A stretch of 64,000 bases of DNA. Source: Gammaproteobacteria bacterium. GTDB lineage: Bacteria; Pseudomonadota; Gammaproteobacteria; Pseudomonadales; Azotimanducaceae. Below are positions 17,487 through 26,379 of the stretch, in pieces. A program made the translations under genes and the position numbers. The notes beneath the pieces are model-generated. The model was given only the letters and a program-made list of their open reading frames with translations, had not been told where the DNA came from and made no database searches. The stretch is taken from positions 20,046 through 84,045 of the forward strand of contig JAUIED010000002.1 in NCBI GenBank assembly GCA_030428905.1. The letters are read 5' to 3'. How positions within the stretch are numbered: the stretch's first letter is position 1; every line of letters starts with the position of its first letter.

Positions 17487-18216
17487 CCACGGCGATGGAC
17501 TGGCCGCTCACGTAGCGGGCGCCATCGCTGCACAGCTGCACCACGAAGGCGCCGATGTCTTCCTCGCACTCACCCACACGGCGCATGGGGATGCTCTGCT
17601 GGAACGCCTCAGCCTCTTCCGGGTTGTTCTCCATCCACCACACCAGCCCAGGCGACTTGGCGTGCGGCAGAATGACATTGGCGCGGATGCCGTCCGCACC
17701 CCACTCACAAGCCGCCGCACGGGTCAGGCTGCGAATCGCTTCCTTGACCGCGGCGTAGGCGCCGAAGTTGGCCATGTCCCAGCGCATGCCGGCGGTACTT
17801 GCAAGGTTGATGATCACGCCATCACCCACAAGGTGCGGGTAAGCGAGCTTCATGAGCCGCATGGTGGCGAGCGGCCCGGACTCGAATCCCGCGGTGAACG
17901 CTTCATCGGTAACACCGTTGAGTGGGCCGAGCGGCACTTCCTGCGCGTTGTTCACGAGAATCTGCAGGCCGCCGAAGGTGCCCACGGTGGCCTCGACGAT
18001 GCGGCCGAGATCTTCGGCACTCTTGACGTCACAAGCCAACGCCAGGGCACGGCCGCCGCGTGACTCGATCTCCGCCACCGTCGCTTCGCACTTCGACAGC
18101 GTCCGGCCGGTCACCGCCACCGCCGCACCTGCACCGGCGAGCGCGAAAGCAATGCCCTGCCCCACACCCTGGCCTGCCCCGGTCACCAGAGCCACCTTGC
18201 CAGACAGTTCGCCCAT
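17461..18216 (-). CDS. Short-chain dehydrogenase/reductase
   Basis: A 251-residue classical SDR. The cofactor motif TGAGQGVG is at 12-19, an NNAQ replaces the usual NNAG near 89-92, and the catalytic Ser140, Tyr154 and Lys158 are present. ATG 18216 is preceded by AGAGGAG. It sits between the MaoC gene and the MFS gene in the steroid operon, so oxidation or reduction of a hydroxyacyl-CoA or hydroxysteroid is likely, but the substrate is not resolved. Confidence 0.85.
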   Translation of the reverse strand: MGELSGKVALVTGAGQGVGQGIAFALAGAGAAVAVTGRTLSKCEATVAEIESRGGRALALACDVKSAEDLGRIVEATVGTFGGLQILVNNAQEVPLGPLNGVTDEAFTAGFESGPLATMRLMKLAYPHLVGDGVIINLASTAGMRWDMANFGAYAAVKEAIRSLTRAAACEWGADGIRANVILPHAKSPGLVWWMENNPEEAEAFQQSIPMRRVGECEEDIGAFVVQLCSDGARYVSGQSIAVDGGQARLG

Positions 18217-18227
18217 CTCGTTCTCCT

Positions 18228-18674
18228 CTATTCGTAAAACCGGCTGATGGTGTCCACCACGCACGCCGGTCGCTCGCTACCGTCGATCTCCACGCTCACC
18301 CGCACCACCATCTGTTGCCCCCCCTTCACCGGCGTCACCTCGACAATCTCGCCGACGCCACGAATGCGCGCCCCCTCTGGCACCGGCGCGGGAAAGCGCA
18401 CTTTCTCGCAGCCGTAGTTCACACCCATAGACGCCCCTTCCACCGTCACCAGATCCGGCAGGAAGCGGTTCACCAGTGAAAGCGTGAGATAACCGTGCGC
18501 AATGGTGCGGCCGAAGGGGCCGTCTTTGGCGCGCTCCGGGTCCACATGGATCCACTGGTGGTCGTCGGTAGCATCGGCAAATTGATCGATGCGGTTCTGA
18601 TCGATGGTCATCCACGCCGTTGGTCCAAGGGTCTGACCCGCGGCGGCCGGTAAATCGCTGAGTTGGATCTTCAT
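18228..18674 (-). CDS. MaoC-like (R)-specific enoyl-CoA hydratase
   Basis: A 148-residue single hot-dog domain. The hydratase motif reads FADATDDHQWIH at about 32-43, with D38 and H43 in the D-x4-H catalytic spacing, followed by GPFGRTIAHGYLTLS. It would hydrate an enoyl-CoA, and in this operon it may serve propionate side-chain shortening of HIP-CoA or a ring C/D step. Its ATG overlaps the ipdF stop by 4 bp (ATGA), so the two are coupled. A longer frame upstream is inside ipdF and is discarded. Confidence 0.88.
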   Translation of the reverse strand: MKIQLSDLPAAAGQTLGPTAWMTIDQNRIDQFADATDDHQWIHVDPERAKDGPFGRTIAHGYLTLSLVNRFLPDLVTVEGASMGVNYGCEKVRFPAPVPEGARIRGVGEIVEVTPVKGGQQMVVRVSVEIDGSERPACVVDTISRFYE

Positions 18675-19444
18675 GCGCGCTGGCTCGATACCGACACGGT
18701 TTCGCCTGTCATGTAGGTCGAGTAGTCGGATGCCAGAAAGACCATCACGTTGGCCACCTCCCACACCTCGGCGGCGCGGCCGTAGGCTTCTTTCGCTGTA
18801 AGTTCCGCCAGCAACTCGTCGGTAGTCACCTTAGCGAGGAAGGGATGCATGGCAATGCTCGGCGCTACAGCGTTGATGCGGATGCCGTGCTCAGCGCCTT
18901 CCAGAGCCGCGCAGCGGGTGAGCGCCATCACACCGGCCTTGGCAGCGGCATAGTGCGCCTGTCCCTTCTGCGCGCGCCAGCCGAGCACGGAAGCGTTGTT
19001 GACGATCACACCGCCGCTGTTGCACATGGCCTGCATGGCGGCACGGGTCATGCGGAACGTGCCGTTCAGCGTGACATCCAGCACCACGTGCCACTGCTCG
19101 TCGGTCATCTCCATGAGGTTGGCGGTACCGCCGAGACCTGCATTGTTGATCACTACGTCAAGCGGCCCGGCCGCCGCAAACAGCGAATCCACCTCCGCCT
19201 GCTGGGTGACGTTGCACAATTGCGTGGCCGGGCGCGTGCCCAGCGCCTCCTCGAGACGGTCGGCCGCATCCGCCAGGCGTCCTTCGTGAATGTCCGAGAT
19301 CATCACCGTAGCACCTTCTTCCATGCAGCGCTTCGCGGCAGAATAGCCAATGCCAGTGCCGGCAGCGGCAGTGACGAGCACGCGTTTGCCGGCCAGCAGG
19401 TCGTGGCTCGGCGGATACTCGGGCGGGTTGCGCAGATCCGTCAT
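18671..19444 (-). CDS. ipdF: IpdF-like 5-hydroxy-HIC-CoA-type dehydrogenase (SDR)
   Basis: A 257-residue SDR. The cofactor loop is the unusual TAAAGTGIG (25-33) in place of TGxxxGxG, and S152, Y165 and K169 form the catalytic set. By memory of the M. tuberculosis protein Rv3559c (IpdF), several blocks agree closely: VTAAAGTGIG, NNASVLGWRAQ, HYAAAKAGVMALTRC and FLASDYS-Y-TGE. IpdF acts in degradation of the last two steroid rings. ATG 19444 has GGAG upstream and follows the preceding SDR stop by one base. A longer frame upstream is inside that SDR and is rejected. Confidence 0.85.
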   Translation of the reverse strand: MTDLRNPPEYPPSHDLLAGKRVLVTAAAGTGIGYSAAKRCMEEGATVMISDIHEGRLADAADRLEEALGTRPATQLCNVTQQAEVDSLFAAAGPLDVVINNAGLGGTANLMEMTDEQWHVVLDVTLNGTFRMTRAAMQAMCNSGGVIVNNASVLGWRAQKGQAHYAAAKAGVMALTRCAALEGAEHGIRINAVAPSIAMHPFLAKVTTDELLAELTAKEAYGRAAEVWEVANVMVFLASDYSTYMTGETVSVSSQRA

Positions 19445-19445
19445 T

Positions 19446-20327
19446 TCAGGCTCCGTATACCGGCTGCGGCGGCACCGATTCGTCGATGAGGGCGCGCACC
19501 ACTTCATCGAGCTCGTCGGCTTCCCAACGGGCGCCCTTGTCACGCTCCGGGCCTGTGCGCCAGCCATCGGCGATGGAGAGCTTGCCGCCAAAAATTTCGA
19601 AGCAGCGGCCACTCACGGCGGAAGACCGCTCACTGACAAGCCACACCACCAAAGGCGCGACGTTGGCCGGATCGTACTGGTCGAAGCTGCCGTCTTCCGG
19701 CACCTTCATCATGTCGGCAAACACTTCTTCGGTCATGCCAGTGCGCGCCTGCGGCGCCAGGGCGTTGGCGGTGATGCCGTAACGGCCGAGCTCTGCGGCC
19801 TGTACGAGCGTGAGCCCCAGAATTCCAGCCTTGGCAGCCGAGTAGTTGGACTGGCCCACCGAGCCCAGCAGGCCAGCGCCCGAGCTGGTGTTAATGATAC
19901 GCGCACACACCGCCCGGCCTTCTTTCGACTGCGTGCGCCAGTAGCGCGCTGCCTGGTTGCTGAGCGCGTAGTGGCCTTTCAGATGCACCGCGATAACCTG
20001 ATCCCACTCCTCCTCGGTGAGGCTGGCGAACATGCGGTCGCGGCAGACACCCGCGTTGTTGACGATAGCATGCACATCACCGTACGCATCCAGCGCCGCC
20101 TGGAAGATGGCGCCGGCGCCAGCAAGGCTCGTGATGTCGCCGGTATTGGCAAGCGCGTGACCCCCGGCGGCCTCAATGTCGGCGACCGTCGCCGCCGCGG
20201 TTTGCGCATTGATGTCGTTGACCACGACGTTGGCACCCGCCGCGCCAAGCGCCAGCGCGTAGCCGCGACCGAGGCCGCCACCGGCGCCGGTAACGATGGC
20301 TGTTCTACCCGTACACAACCCGGCCAT
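19446..20327 (-). CDS. Short-chain dehydrogenase, 3-hydroxyacyl-CoA dehydrogenase-like (Rv3548c type)
   Basis: A 293-residue SDR with TGAGGGLG at 13-20, NNAG near 90-93, and S149, Y162, K166. The N terminus and the extended C-terminal tail resemble the HSD17B4/ChsB1-like SDRs found in steroid catabolic clusters, including Rv3548c next to echA20 in mycobacteria. It probably oxidises a hydroxyacyl-CoA in side-chain or ring C/D degradation. The ATG shares one base with the fadA6 stop (TGATG). Confidence 0.82.
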   Translation of the reverse strand: MAGLCTGRTAIVTGAGGGLGRGYALALGAAGANVVVNDINAQTAAATVADIEAAGGHALANTGDITSLAGAGAIFQAALDAYGDVHAIVNNAGVCRDRMFASLTEEEWDQVIAVHLKGHYALSNQAARYWRTQSKEGRAVCARIINTSSGAGLLGSVGQSNYSAAKAGILGLTLVQAAELGRYGITANALAPQARTGMTEEVFADMMKVPEDGSFDQYDPANVAPLVVWLVSERSSAVSGRCFEIFGGKLSIADGWRTGPERDKGARWEADELDEVVRALIDESVPPQPVYGA

Positions 20328-21478
20328 CACAAACGCTCGATGATCGTGACGTTAGCCTGGCCGCCGCCTTCGCACATGGTCTGCAGGCCGTAGCGGCCAC
20401 CGGTACGCTCGAGTTCGTGCAGCAGTGTGGTCATGAGCTTGGTGCCTGTGGCGCCAAGCGGGTGGCCGAGAGCAATGGCGCCGCCGTTGACGTTGGTTTT
20501 CGCGTGGTCGTAGCCGGTGTCGGCCAGCCACGCCAGCACCACGGGTGCGAACGCTTCGTTGATCTCCACCAGGTCGATGTCGTCGAGGCGCATGCCGGTT
20601 TTTTCCATGGCCCGCTTCGTCGCTGGCATGGGTGCCGTGAGCATCCAGATGGGATCGTCCGCAAGGACGCTGATGTGATGGATGCGTGCCCGTGGCGTGA
20701 GGCCGTAGCGCTTCAGCGCCGCCTCCGAAACGATGAGCATGGCCGATGCCGCGTCACAGGTCTGGCTCGACACCGCTGCGGTGATGCGGCCGCCTTCCTG
20801 CAACGGCTTCAGCTCTGCCATGGCCTCGAGCGTGGTACCGCGCCGCGGCGTTTCGTCCTGCGTGACGCTGTTGAGCGGCACGATCTCGCGATCGAAGCGG
20901 CCCTCATCGATGGCGGCGAACGCGCGTTCGTTGGAGGTCATCGCAAACCGCTCCAGATCCTCTCGCGACAGGTTCCACTTCTCGGCGATCATCTCCGCCG
21001 AATTGAACTGCGTGACCAGCCCATCGCCGAAACGCTCCACCCAACCGGGAGAGCCCGTGAACGGATCGCCAAAGCCGAATTCCTGCCCGGCCAGCATGGC
21101 GGCGGAAATGGGGATCTGCGACATGGCCTGCACGCCGCCGGCAACCACCACATCTGCGGTGCCGCTCATCACCGCCTGCGCGGCGAAGTGCACCGCCTGC
21201 TGGGAGGACCCACACTGCCGGTCGATGGTCACGCCGGGCACGTGCAGCGGCAATCCCGCCGCCAGCCAGCAGGTGCGGGCGATATCGCCGGCCAGCGGGC
21301 CGATGGTATCCACACAACCGAACATCACATCCTCGTAGTCGTCCGCCGGCACGTCATTGCGCTCCACCAGCGCTTTGAGCACATGGCCGCCGAGGTCCGC
21401 CGGATGCACTTCGGCAAGGCCTCCGCGTCTGCGTCCGGTGGGCGTGCGCAACGCATCGATAATGTAGGCTTCAGGCAT
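20327..21478 (-). CDS. fadA6: FadA6-like thiolase of steroid ring C/D degradation
   Basis: A 383-residue thiolase. Catalytic residues are C89 (DRQCGSS), H339 (GGAIALGHP) and C369 (MCEGGG), with the NEAF motif at 307-310. Long blocks agree with the mycobacterial FadA6 as I recall it, for example [37 protein letters not shown] and RARIHHIS. FadA6 cleaves the late beta-ketoacyl-CoA after both rings are open. It lies 12 bp downstream of an acyl-CoA dehydrogenase gene and is coupled to the next SDR. Confidence 0.92.
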   Translation of the reverse strand: MPEAYIIDALRTPTGRRRGGLAEVHPADLGGHVLKALVERNDVPADDYEDVMFGCVDTIGPLAGDIARTCWLAAGLPLHVPGVTIDRQCGSSQQAVHFAAQAVMSGTADVVVAGGVQAMSQIPISAAMLAGQEFGFGDPFTGSPGWVERFGDGLVTQFNSAEMIAEKWNLSREDLERFAMTSNERAFAAIDEGRFDREIVPLNSVTQDETPRRGTTLEAMAELKPLQEGGRITAAVSSQTCDAASAMLIVSEAALKRYGLTPRARIHHISVLADDPIWMLTAPMPATKRAMEKTGMRLDDIDLVEINEAFAPVVLAWLADTGYDHAKTNVNGGAIALGHPLGATGTKLMTTLLHELERTGGRYGLQTMCEGGGQANVTIIERL

Positions 21479-21490
21479 AACGTGTTCCCC

Positions 21491-22459
21491 TTAAGATTCG
21501 AAACTGTTGTGCGGACCAATGGCGATACCGCCGTCGAGCACCGCTTGCTCGACCACGGCAAGATGTTGCTCACGGCTGCCCCAGACGCCGGCCAGCGCCC
21601 AGGCCCGCTTCATGAAGTAGTGCAGGTCGGCTTCATAGGTATAGCCCATACCGCCGTGCACCTGAATGGCTTGCTCCGCGGCGAATAGCGCCGCATCGGT
21701 CGCGGCAATTTTGGCATGCGATACGGCCACCGGGCTGTCGAGCGCGGCGCTGGCCCGGTATACCACGGGCCGCGCGAATTCGAGCTTTACACGGGCATTG
21801 GCGAGCAGATGTTTCACCGCCTGGAAGCTGCCGATAGCCTGGCCGAACTGCTCTCGCGTGCCGGCATAAACAACCGCCAGGTCGATCATACGATCGGCGA
21901 GGCCGAGGAGTTCGGCGGCAGCCGCAGTTGCGCCCAGCGCCGCCGCGTAAGCACACGCCTCGCGTGCCGCATCTCCTTCGGCCAGAGTGTCTCCCTGGCC
22001 GGTCACGGAAAACAGCCTGCGCCACGGATCGATACTGCGCACCGAAACAAGCTTGGCCGCGTCGCGTGCGAGCCACACCACCCGCTGTGCGTCCAGCAGC
22101 AGAATGAAATCCGCCGTATCCGCGTGGTTGGCGTAAGGCGCATCCGCGTGACAAATGGCCACACGCGCGCCCTGTGGGCGCCGTCCGGCCGCGCCAAGGG
22201 ATTGCAGCAGCGGCGCTGCAATCACCGCAGTATCCGCCAGCGGTTCCGGCAATGCGGTGCGGCCGACTTCCTCGAACAGCGCAATCGCCTCTGCCAGCGG
22301 CAGTGAAGCGGCGATGTCCACCAGCCCCATGTCCTCGAGCGCAGGCCACAGCTCGAGGCCGCCTTCGCGGCGCAGGCGCTCCGGCGGGTTCTGCCCGTCC
22401 AGAAACGCGCGCGTACCTTCTTTGAGCGCACCCAAGTCATCAGAGTAAGCAAACCGCAC
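21491..22459 (-). CDS. Acyl-CoA dehydrogenase, short subunit of a heteromeric pair
   Basis: A 322-residue acyl-CoA dehydrogenase-like protein, shorter than the usual about 380-400 because the middle beta domain is reduced. The C-terminal core is clear: REQFGQAIGSFQAVKHLLAN, then IQVHGGMGYTYEADLHYFMKRA. In steroid degraders such short proteins form alpha2-beta2 enzymes with a full-length partner, here encoded 2 bp upstream (IpdE1/IpdE2-like arrangement). The start is GTG 22459. Which ring-derived CoA ester is oxidised is not resolved. Confidence 0.82.
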   Translation of the reverse strand: MRFAYSDDLGALKEGTRAFLDGQNPPERLRREGGLELWPALEDMGLVDIAASLPLAEAIALFEEVGRTALPEPLADTAVIAAPLLQSLGAAGRRPQGARVAICHADAPYANHADTADFILLLDAQRVVWLARDAAKLVSVRSIDPWRRLFSVTGQGDTLAEGDAAREACAYAAALGATAAAAELLGLADRMIDLAVVYAGTREQFGQAIGSFQAVKHLLANARVKLEFARPVVYRASAALDSPVAVSHAKIAATDAALFAAEQAIQVHGGMGYTYEADLHYFMKRAWALAGVWGSREQHLAVVEQAVLDGGIAIGPHNSFES

Positions 22460-22461
22460 CG

Positions 22462-23616
22462 CTACGCCCTCGGCATGCCGAGCACACGCTCGGAAATGAT
22501 GTTGCGCTGGATCTCGTTGGCGCCTGCATAGATCGGACCGGCCAGCGAGAACATGTAGCCGTCGAGCCAGCGCGCCTCGTCTGCGGCCTGCGGCGCATCA
22601 AGCTCGCCAGCGGCGCCAAGGATAGACAACGCCGTGCGGTGCATGAGCCGGTCCAGCTCCGACCAGAACACTTTGTTGCAGCTCGTTTCCGGCCCGACAG
22701 CACCACCGTTCATGAGCTTTCCTGCGGTCTGATAGGTGGAGTAGCAGTACGCCTGCGCATCCATCCACGCCTGCACCACCAGGGCTCGGGTCTGCGCGGA
22801 AACGTTCGCGCCGCGAGCGCGGCAGAGCGTTACCAGGCGCTCAGCGGTCTTCTGGAAACGCGCGGGCGAACGGAGCATCAGACCGCGCTCGAAGCCGGCC
22901 GTGGCCATGGCCACACCCCAGCCGCCGTGCTCCGGGCCAAGCAGATTTTCCGCCGGCACGCGCACGTCGTCGAAGAAGATCTCGGCAAAACCCGGATCAC
23001 CGTCGAGCTGAGCGATGGGGCGGATGGTGATACCCGGCGAGTTCAGGGGCAGCAGGATCATCGACAGTCCCTTGTGCCGGCTGCTATCGGGATCGGTGCG
23101 AAACAGGCCAAAGCACCAGTCGGCGAACACCGCCCGCGACGACCAGATCTTCTGCCCGTTGATGACATAAGCGTCACCGTCACGCATTGCGCGGGTGCGT
23201 ATTGCTGCCATGTCGGAACCGGCGCCAGGCTCGGACCACGCCTGCGCCCAGATCTCGTCACCGGCCGCCATGGCCGGCAGGAAGCGCGCCTTCTGCGCCT
23301 CGGTGCCGTACTCCATGAGTGTCGGACCGAGCAGGAAGATTCCGTTCTGGCTGACCCTGCCCGGCGCATCGGCGCGGAAATACTCCTCCTCGAATATGAG
23401 CCACTCGATGAGGTCCGCACCTCGGCCGCCGTAAGCCTCGGGCCAGGTCACCATACCCCAGTCGCCTTGCTTGAGGGTGCGCTCCCAGGCGCGGTGCGCC
23501 TCGAATCCTTCCGCGGTGTCGAACGACGGCAACCGCTCTGCCGGTACGTGTTCGGCAAGCCAGTCCCGCACCTGGGTGCGAAACGCCTGCTGCGCCGGTG
23601 TGTAGGTCAGATCCAT
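22462..23616 (-). CDS. Acyl-CoA dehydrogenase, long subunit of a heteromeric pair
   Basis: A 384-residue acyl-CoA dehydrogenase with QAWSEPGAGSDMAA near 126-139, NGQKIWSS, FFDDVRVPAENLLG, and the C-terminal YAGANEIQRNIISERVLGMPR. It is followed after 2 bp by the short dehydrogenase gene, suggesting a heterotetramer as described for IpdE1-IpdE2 and ChsE1-ChsE2. It lies directly after echA20 in the ring C/D operon. The exact substrate cannot be assigned by eye; FadE31-33-type roles are possible. Confidence 0.85.
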   Translation of the reverse strand: MDLTYTPAQQAFRTQVRDWLAEHVPAERLPSFDTAEGFEAHRAWERTLKQGDWGMVTWPEAYGGRGADLIEWLIFEEEYFRADAPGRVSQNGIFLLGPTLMEYGTEAQKARFLPAMAAGDEIWAQAWSEPGAGSDMAAIRTRAMRDGDAYVINGQKIWSSRAVFADWCFGLFRTDPDSSRHKGLSMILLPLNSPGITIRPIAQLDGDPGFAEIFFDDVRVPAENLLGPEHGGWGVAMATAGFERGLMLRSPARFQKTAERLVTLCRARGANVSAQTRALVVQAWMDAQAYCYSTYQTAGKLMNGGAVGPETSCNKVFWSELDRLMHRTALSILGAAGELDAPQAADEARWLDGYMFSLAGPIYAGANEIQRNIISERVLGMPRA

Positions 23617-23618
23617 GC

Positions 23619-24386
23619 TCAGCTCGTTTTCTCGTCGTCGAAGGACGCTGCCTGGCCGGACGCCACGAACGCATCCCGCGCAGACTGGCTGTCCTCATGC
23701 ATGTACATCTCGAATGTGAAGCCCTGCTCCCAGCGGTAGCTCTTATCCACGTCGAAGGGCTCAATACCGTTGAGCGCCTGCTTGGCGATACGCAGCGCAT
23801 CGCGGGATTTCGACGCAATGACCGCGGCAAATTCCCGCGCCGCCTCGAGGTGCTGCGCCCGCTCTACCACCTGCGCCACACCGCCCACGCGGTAGGCATC
23901 CGCCGCTTCGATGCGCCCGCCAGTGAGAAACGCCGCCCGCACCATGGCATGCGGAAACATGCGCTGCATGTGCGACGCACCGCCCATGGCGCCGCGGTCG
24001 ATCTCCGGCAGGCCGAAGTAGGTATCGTCTGCCGCAATCACCGCGTCCGACGCACCGCACACACCGATGCCGCCGCCCAGCACGAAACCATGCGGCGCGC
24101 TCACCACCGGTACCTCACAGTCATGGATGGCCTTGTAGGTGAGGAAGTTACCCTTGTTGACTTCAACGATAGCGCCCGCATTTTCGGCCAGCTCCTTGAT
24201 GTCCACGCCGGCACAGAAACCGCGCCCTTCGGCGCGTATGAGCAGGCAGCGCACGTCCGGGCGCCGGCCGAGCTCCGTGATGATATCGGGCAGCTCCATC
24301 CACATGCGGCCGCTGAAGGCATTCACTGGCGGATGGTTGAACACAAGCTCGGCAACGCGCTCGGAAACTCTGGTTTCAAACGGCAT
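23619..24386 (-). CDS. echA20: EchA20-like ring D hydrolase (crotonase fold)
   Basis: A 255-residue crotonase-fold protein. Oxyanion-hole segments are RGFCAGVDIKE and FVLGGGIGV, and LPEIDRGAMGGASHM contains the active-site acid region. Blocks shared with mycobacterial EchA20 include PPVNA, AEGRGF-AGVDIKE, FGLPE-(E/D)RGA and SYR-EQGFTFE. EchA20 hydrolytically opens ring D of the HIEC-CoA product. ATG 24386 has GGAG six bases upstream and overlaps the ipdC end by 11 bp; an ATG four codons earlier lacks this support. Confidence 0.87.
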   Translation of the reverse strand: MPFETRVSERVAELVFNHPPVNAFSGRMWMELPDIITELGRRPDVRCLLIRAEGRGFCAGVDIKELAENAGAIVEVNKGNFLTYKAIHDCEVPVVSAPHGFVLGGGIGVCGASDAVIAADDTYFGLPEIDRGAMGGASHMQRMFPHAMVRAAFLTGGRIEAADAYRVGGVAQVVERAQHLEAAREFAAVIASKSRDALRIAKQALNGIEPFDVDKSYRWEQGFTFEMYMHEDSQSARDAFVASGQAASFDDEKTS

Positions 24387-25443
24387 GTAGGGCTCCATTG
24401 CTGTTGACCGCTGCCAGGCGGCTGCGCGCTTCGGCGACGATGCCGGAGATCAGCGCCTCGCAGGTCGGCAGGTCGTCGATGAGGCCAGCCACCTGACCGC
24501 TCGGCAGCACGCCTTCCTTCGGCCGGCCTTCGACCATGGCTTTCTGGATGATCATCGGTGCGTTAGCGGCCATGAGGGTTTGCGCGAACGTGAGATCCGT
24601 GGTTCTCGCCATGGACCAGGCCGAGCGGATGATATCGACGAGGCTTGCATCCATGTGGCTCTTGAAACGCCAGCCGTTGACCAGCGCGCGCACCAGCATG
24701 CTGAACGCTGAGGCATCTTCGAATGCCTGCAGCCGCTCGTTGAGGATCATGCGTTGCGGCAGACCGTCGAGCTTCGTCGACACCGGAATGCGGGTGACGT
24801 CGCTCGCCAGGTAGCAGTCTTTCGTAGCCTGCGGCGTGGGGCTCTCCTGGGTGAGCAGGAAGCGCGTGCCCATGGCGATGCCGTCAGCGCCGAACGTTAG
24901 CGCCGCCGCCAGGCCGCGGCCGTCGCGAAAGCCGCCGCAGGCAACCACCGGCACGCCGAGATCGGCGTCCAGTACCTGCGCAAGCAACAGCCAGGTCGGC
25001 GTGTCACCAGTATGGCCGCCGCCTTCGCCGCCCTGACAAACCAGCACATCGGCGCCCATGGCCACGGCTTTGGCGGCATGCTTGCCGGCACCGATGGTGG
25101 GCACGCAGCGGATATCTTTCGCCTTCACTTTGTCGATGAGCCTGGCTGACGGCGCGCGGCCGTAGGAAATCGCTGCCACTTCGTGGTCGATGCAGATATC
25201 AATAATGCGGTCCACACCCGACTGGAAGGAGTGCAGGTTGACGCCGAAGGGCTGGTCCGTATGGGTCTTGATGGCACCGATGGCTGCCTCACACTCCTCC
25301 GGGCGCATCACCGCTGCTGCGAGAAAGCCGAACGCGCCGGCAGCCGCGCTCGCTCGCACGAGTTCGGCCGTTGCCACCCACCCCATAGCGGTCTGGATGA
25401 TGGGGTAACGGCAGCCCAACGCGCCTGTAAGGGCGGTGTTCAA
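24376..25443 (-). CDS. ipdC: IpdC-like flavin-dependent oxidoreductase (nitronate monooxygenase fold)
   Basis: A 355-residue TIM-barrel flavoprotein of the 2-nitropropane dioxygenase/NMO family. Flavin-binding features are CRYPIIQTAMGW at the N terminus, VCQGGEGGGHTGD in the middle, and VVACGGFRDGRGLAAALTFG with GIAMGTRFLLT. Its length equals that of mycobacterial IpdC, an enzyme of ring C/D degradation. It starts at TTG 25443, which overlaps the preceding stop (TTGA) and has AAGGAAAG upstream; the longer upstream frame lies inside the neighbouring gene. The next gene, echA20, overlaps its end. Confidence 0.88.
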   Translation of the reverse strand: MNTALTGALGCRYPIIQTAMGWVATAELVRASAAAGAFGFLAAAVMRPEECEAAIGAIKTHTDQPFGVNLHSFQSGVDRIIDICIDHEVAAISYGRAPSARLIDKVKAKDIRCVPTIGAGKHAAKAVAMGADVLVCQGGEGGGHTGDTPTWLLLAQVLDADLGVPVVACGGFRDGRGLAAALTFGADGIAMGTRFLLTQESPTPQATKDCYLASDVTRIPVSTKLDGLPQRMILNERLQAFEDASAFSMLVRALVNGWRFKSHMDASLVDIIRSAWSMARTTDLTFAQTLMAANAPMIIQKAMVEGRPKEGVLPSGQVAGLIDDLPTCEALISGIVAEARSRLAAVNSNGALHAV

Positions 25444-26366
25444 CTTTCCTTTTTCTTGTTCTCTCGCGCCATGCTCGCCAGGTTGTGGCCGGCAATGTAA
25501 TCGCCTTTGACCAGCGAGTTCTGCGCGTGCGCGAAGTGGTGGTAGCCGAATACGGCGTCGATTCCCGTGGTTTTGCCCTGCAGGTCTTCGATGTGATTGC
25601 ACGCCTGCTTGGTGAGCGCCAGGCCAAGACGCGGCTGTTTGGCAATCTTCTCCGCCATGGCGCGCACCTGGGCTTCGAGTCCGTCACGCGGCACGACACG
25701 GTTGATCATGCCGACCTCGTAGGCCCGCTGCGCCGTCATGCGCTCACCGAGGAAGAGAAACTCCTTGGCGCGACGCACGTTCATCTCGTGGGCATGAGCG
25801 AAGTACTCAACGCCAGGGAAGCCCATGGTGAGCACCGGGTCCTGGAAGAAGGCGTCGTCCGAGGCGACGATGAGATCGCAGATCCAGGCCAGCATCAGGC
25901 CACCGGCGATGCAGCCCTTGTGCACCTGCGCGATGGTGGGCTTCGGCATCACCCGCCAGCGTTTGCAGAAACCGAGATACACCTCCTGCTCGCGGGCGAA
26001 AGCTTTTTCCGCGCCGGGTTTGTTGGTGTGGTCGTACCACATCAGCCGGCGGTTCATGGGCAGCTCGAAGTCGCGGCCCGGGGTGCCGATGTCGTGGCCC
26101 TGGGAGAAGTGCTTACCGTTGGAGCGCAGCACCACCACCTTCACAGTATCGTCGTTCACCGCTGCCTGAAACGCATCGTCCAGGGCGTAGAGCATCTGGC
26201 TGTTCTGTGCGTTGTGCAGCTGCGGCCGGTTCAGCGTCACCCACGCCACGTGGTTGACCACCTCGTAGAGCACAGGCTCGTCCTCTTCGTAGACGACGTT
26301 TGCCTCCACCCGGTCTACTAGTTCCAGATCTAGTTCGAGCTGTTCTTCTGCCTGTTTTTCCGACAT
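25440..26366 (-). CDS. Enoyl-CoA hydratase/isomerase family protein
   Basis: A 308-residue crotonase-superfamily protein, longer than usual through an acidic N-terminal extension (MSEKQAEEQLELDLELVD) and a Lys-rich tail. The core shows VTLNRPQLHNAQN, the oxyanion loop SNGKHFSQGHDIG, and HKGCIAGGLMLAWICDLIVA. Active-site residues near MGFPG lack the usual second Glu pattern, so isomerase or another acyl-CoA reaction is possible. ATG 26366 has a GGAGG site. It sits between ipdB and ipdC and is distinct from echA20. Confidence 0.82.
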   Translation of the reverse strand: MSEKQAEEQLELDLELVDRVEANVVYEEDEPVLYEVVNHVAWVTLNRPQLHNAQNSQMLYALDDAFQAAVNDDTVKVVVLRSNGKHFSQGHDIGTPGRDFELPMNRRLMWYDHTNKPGAEKAFAREQEVYLGFCKRWRVMPKPTIAQVHKGCIAGGLMLAWICDLIVASDDAFFQDPVLTMGFPGVEYFAHAHEMNVRRAKEFLFLGERMTAQRAYEVGMINRVVPRDGLEAQVRAMAEKIAKQPRLGLALTKQACNHIEDLQGKTTGIDAVFGYHHFAHAQNSLVKGDYIAGHNLASMARENKKKES

Positions 26367-26379
26367 GGAAACCTCCGAA

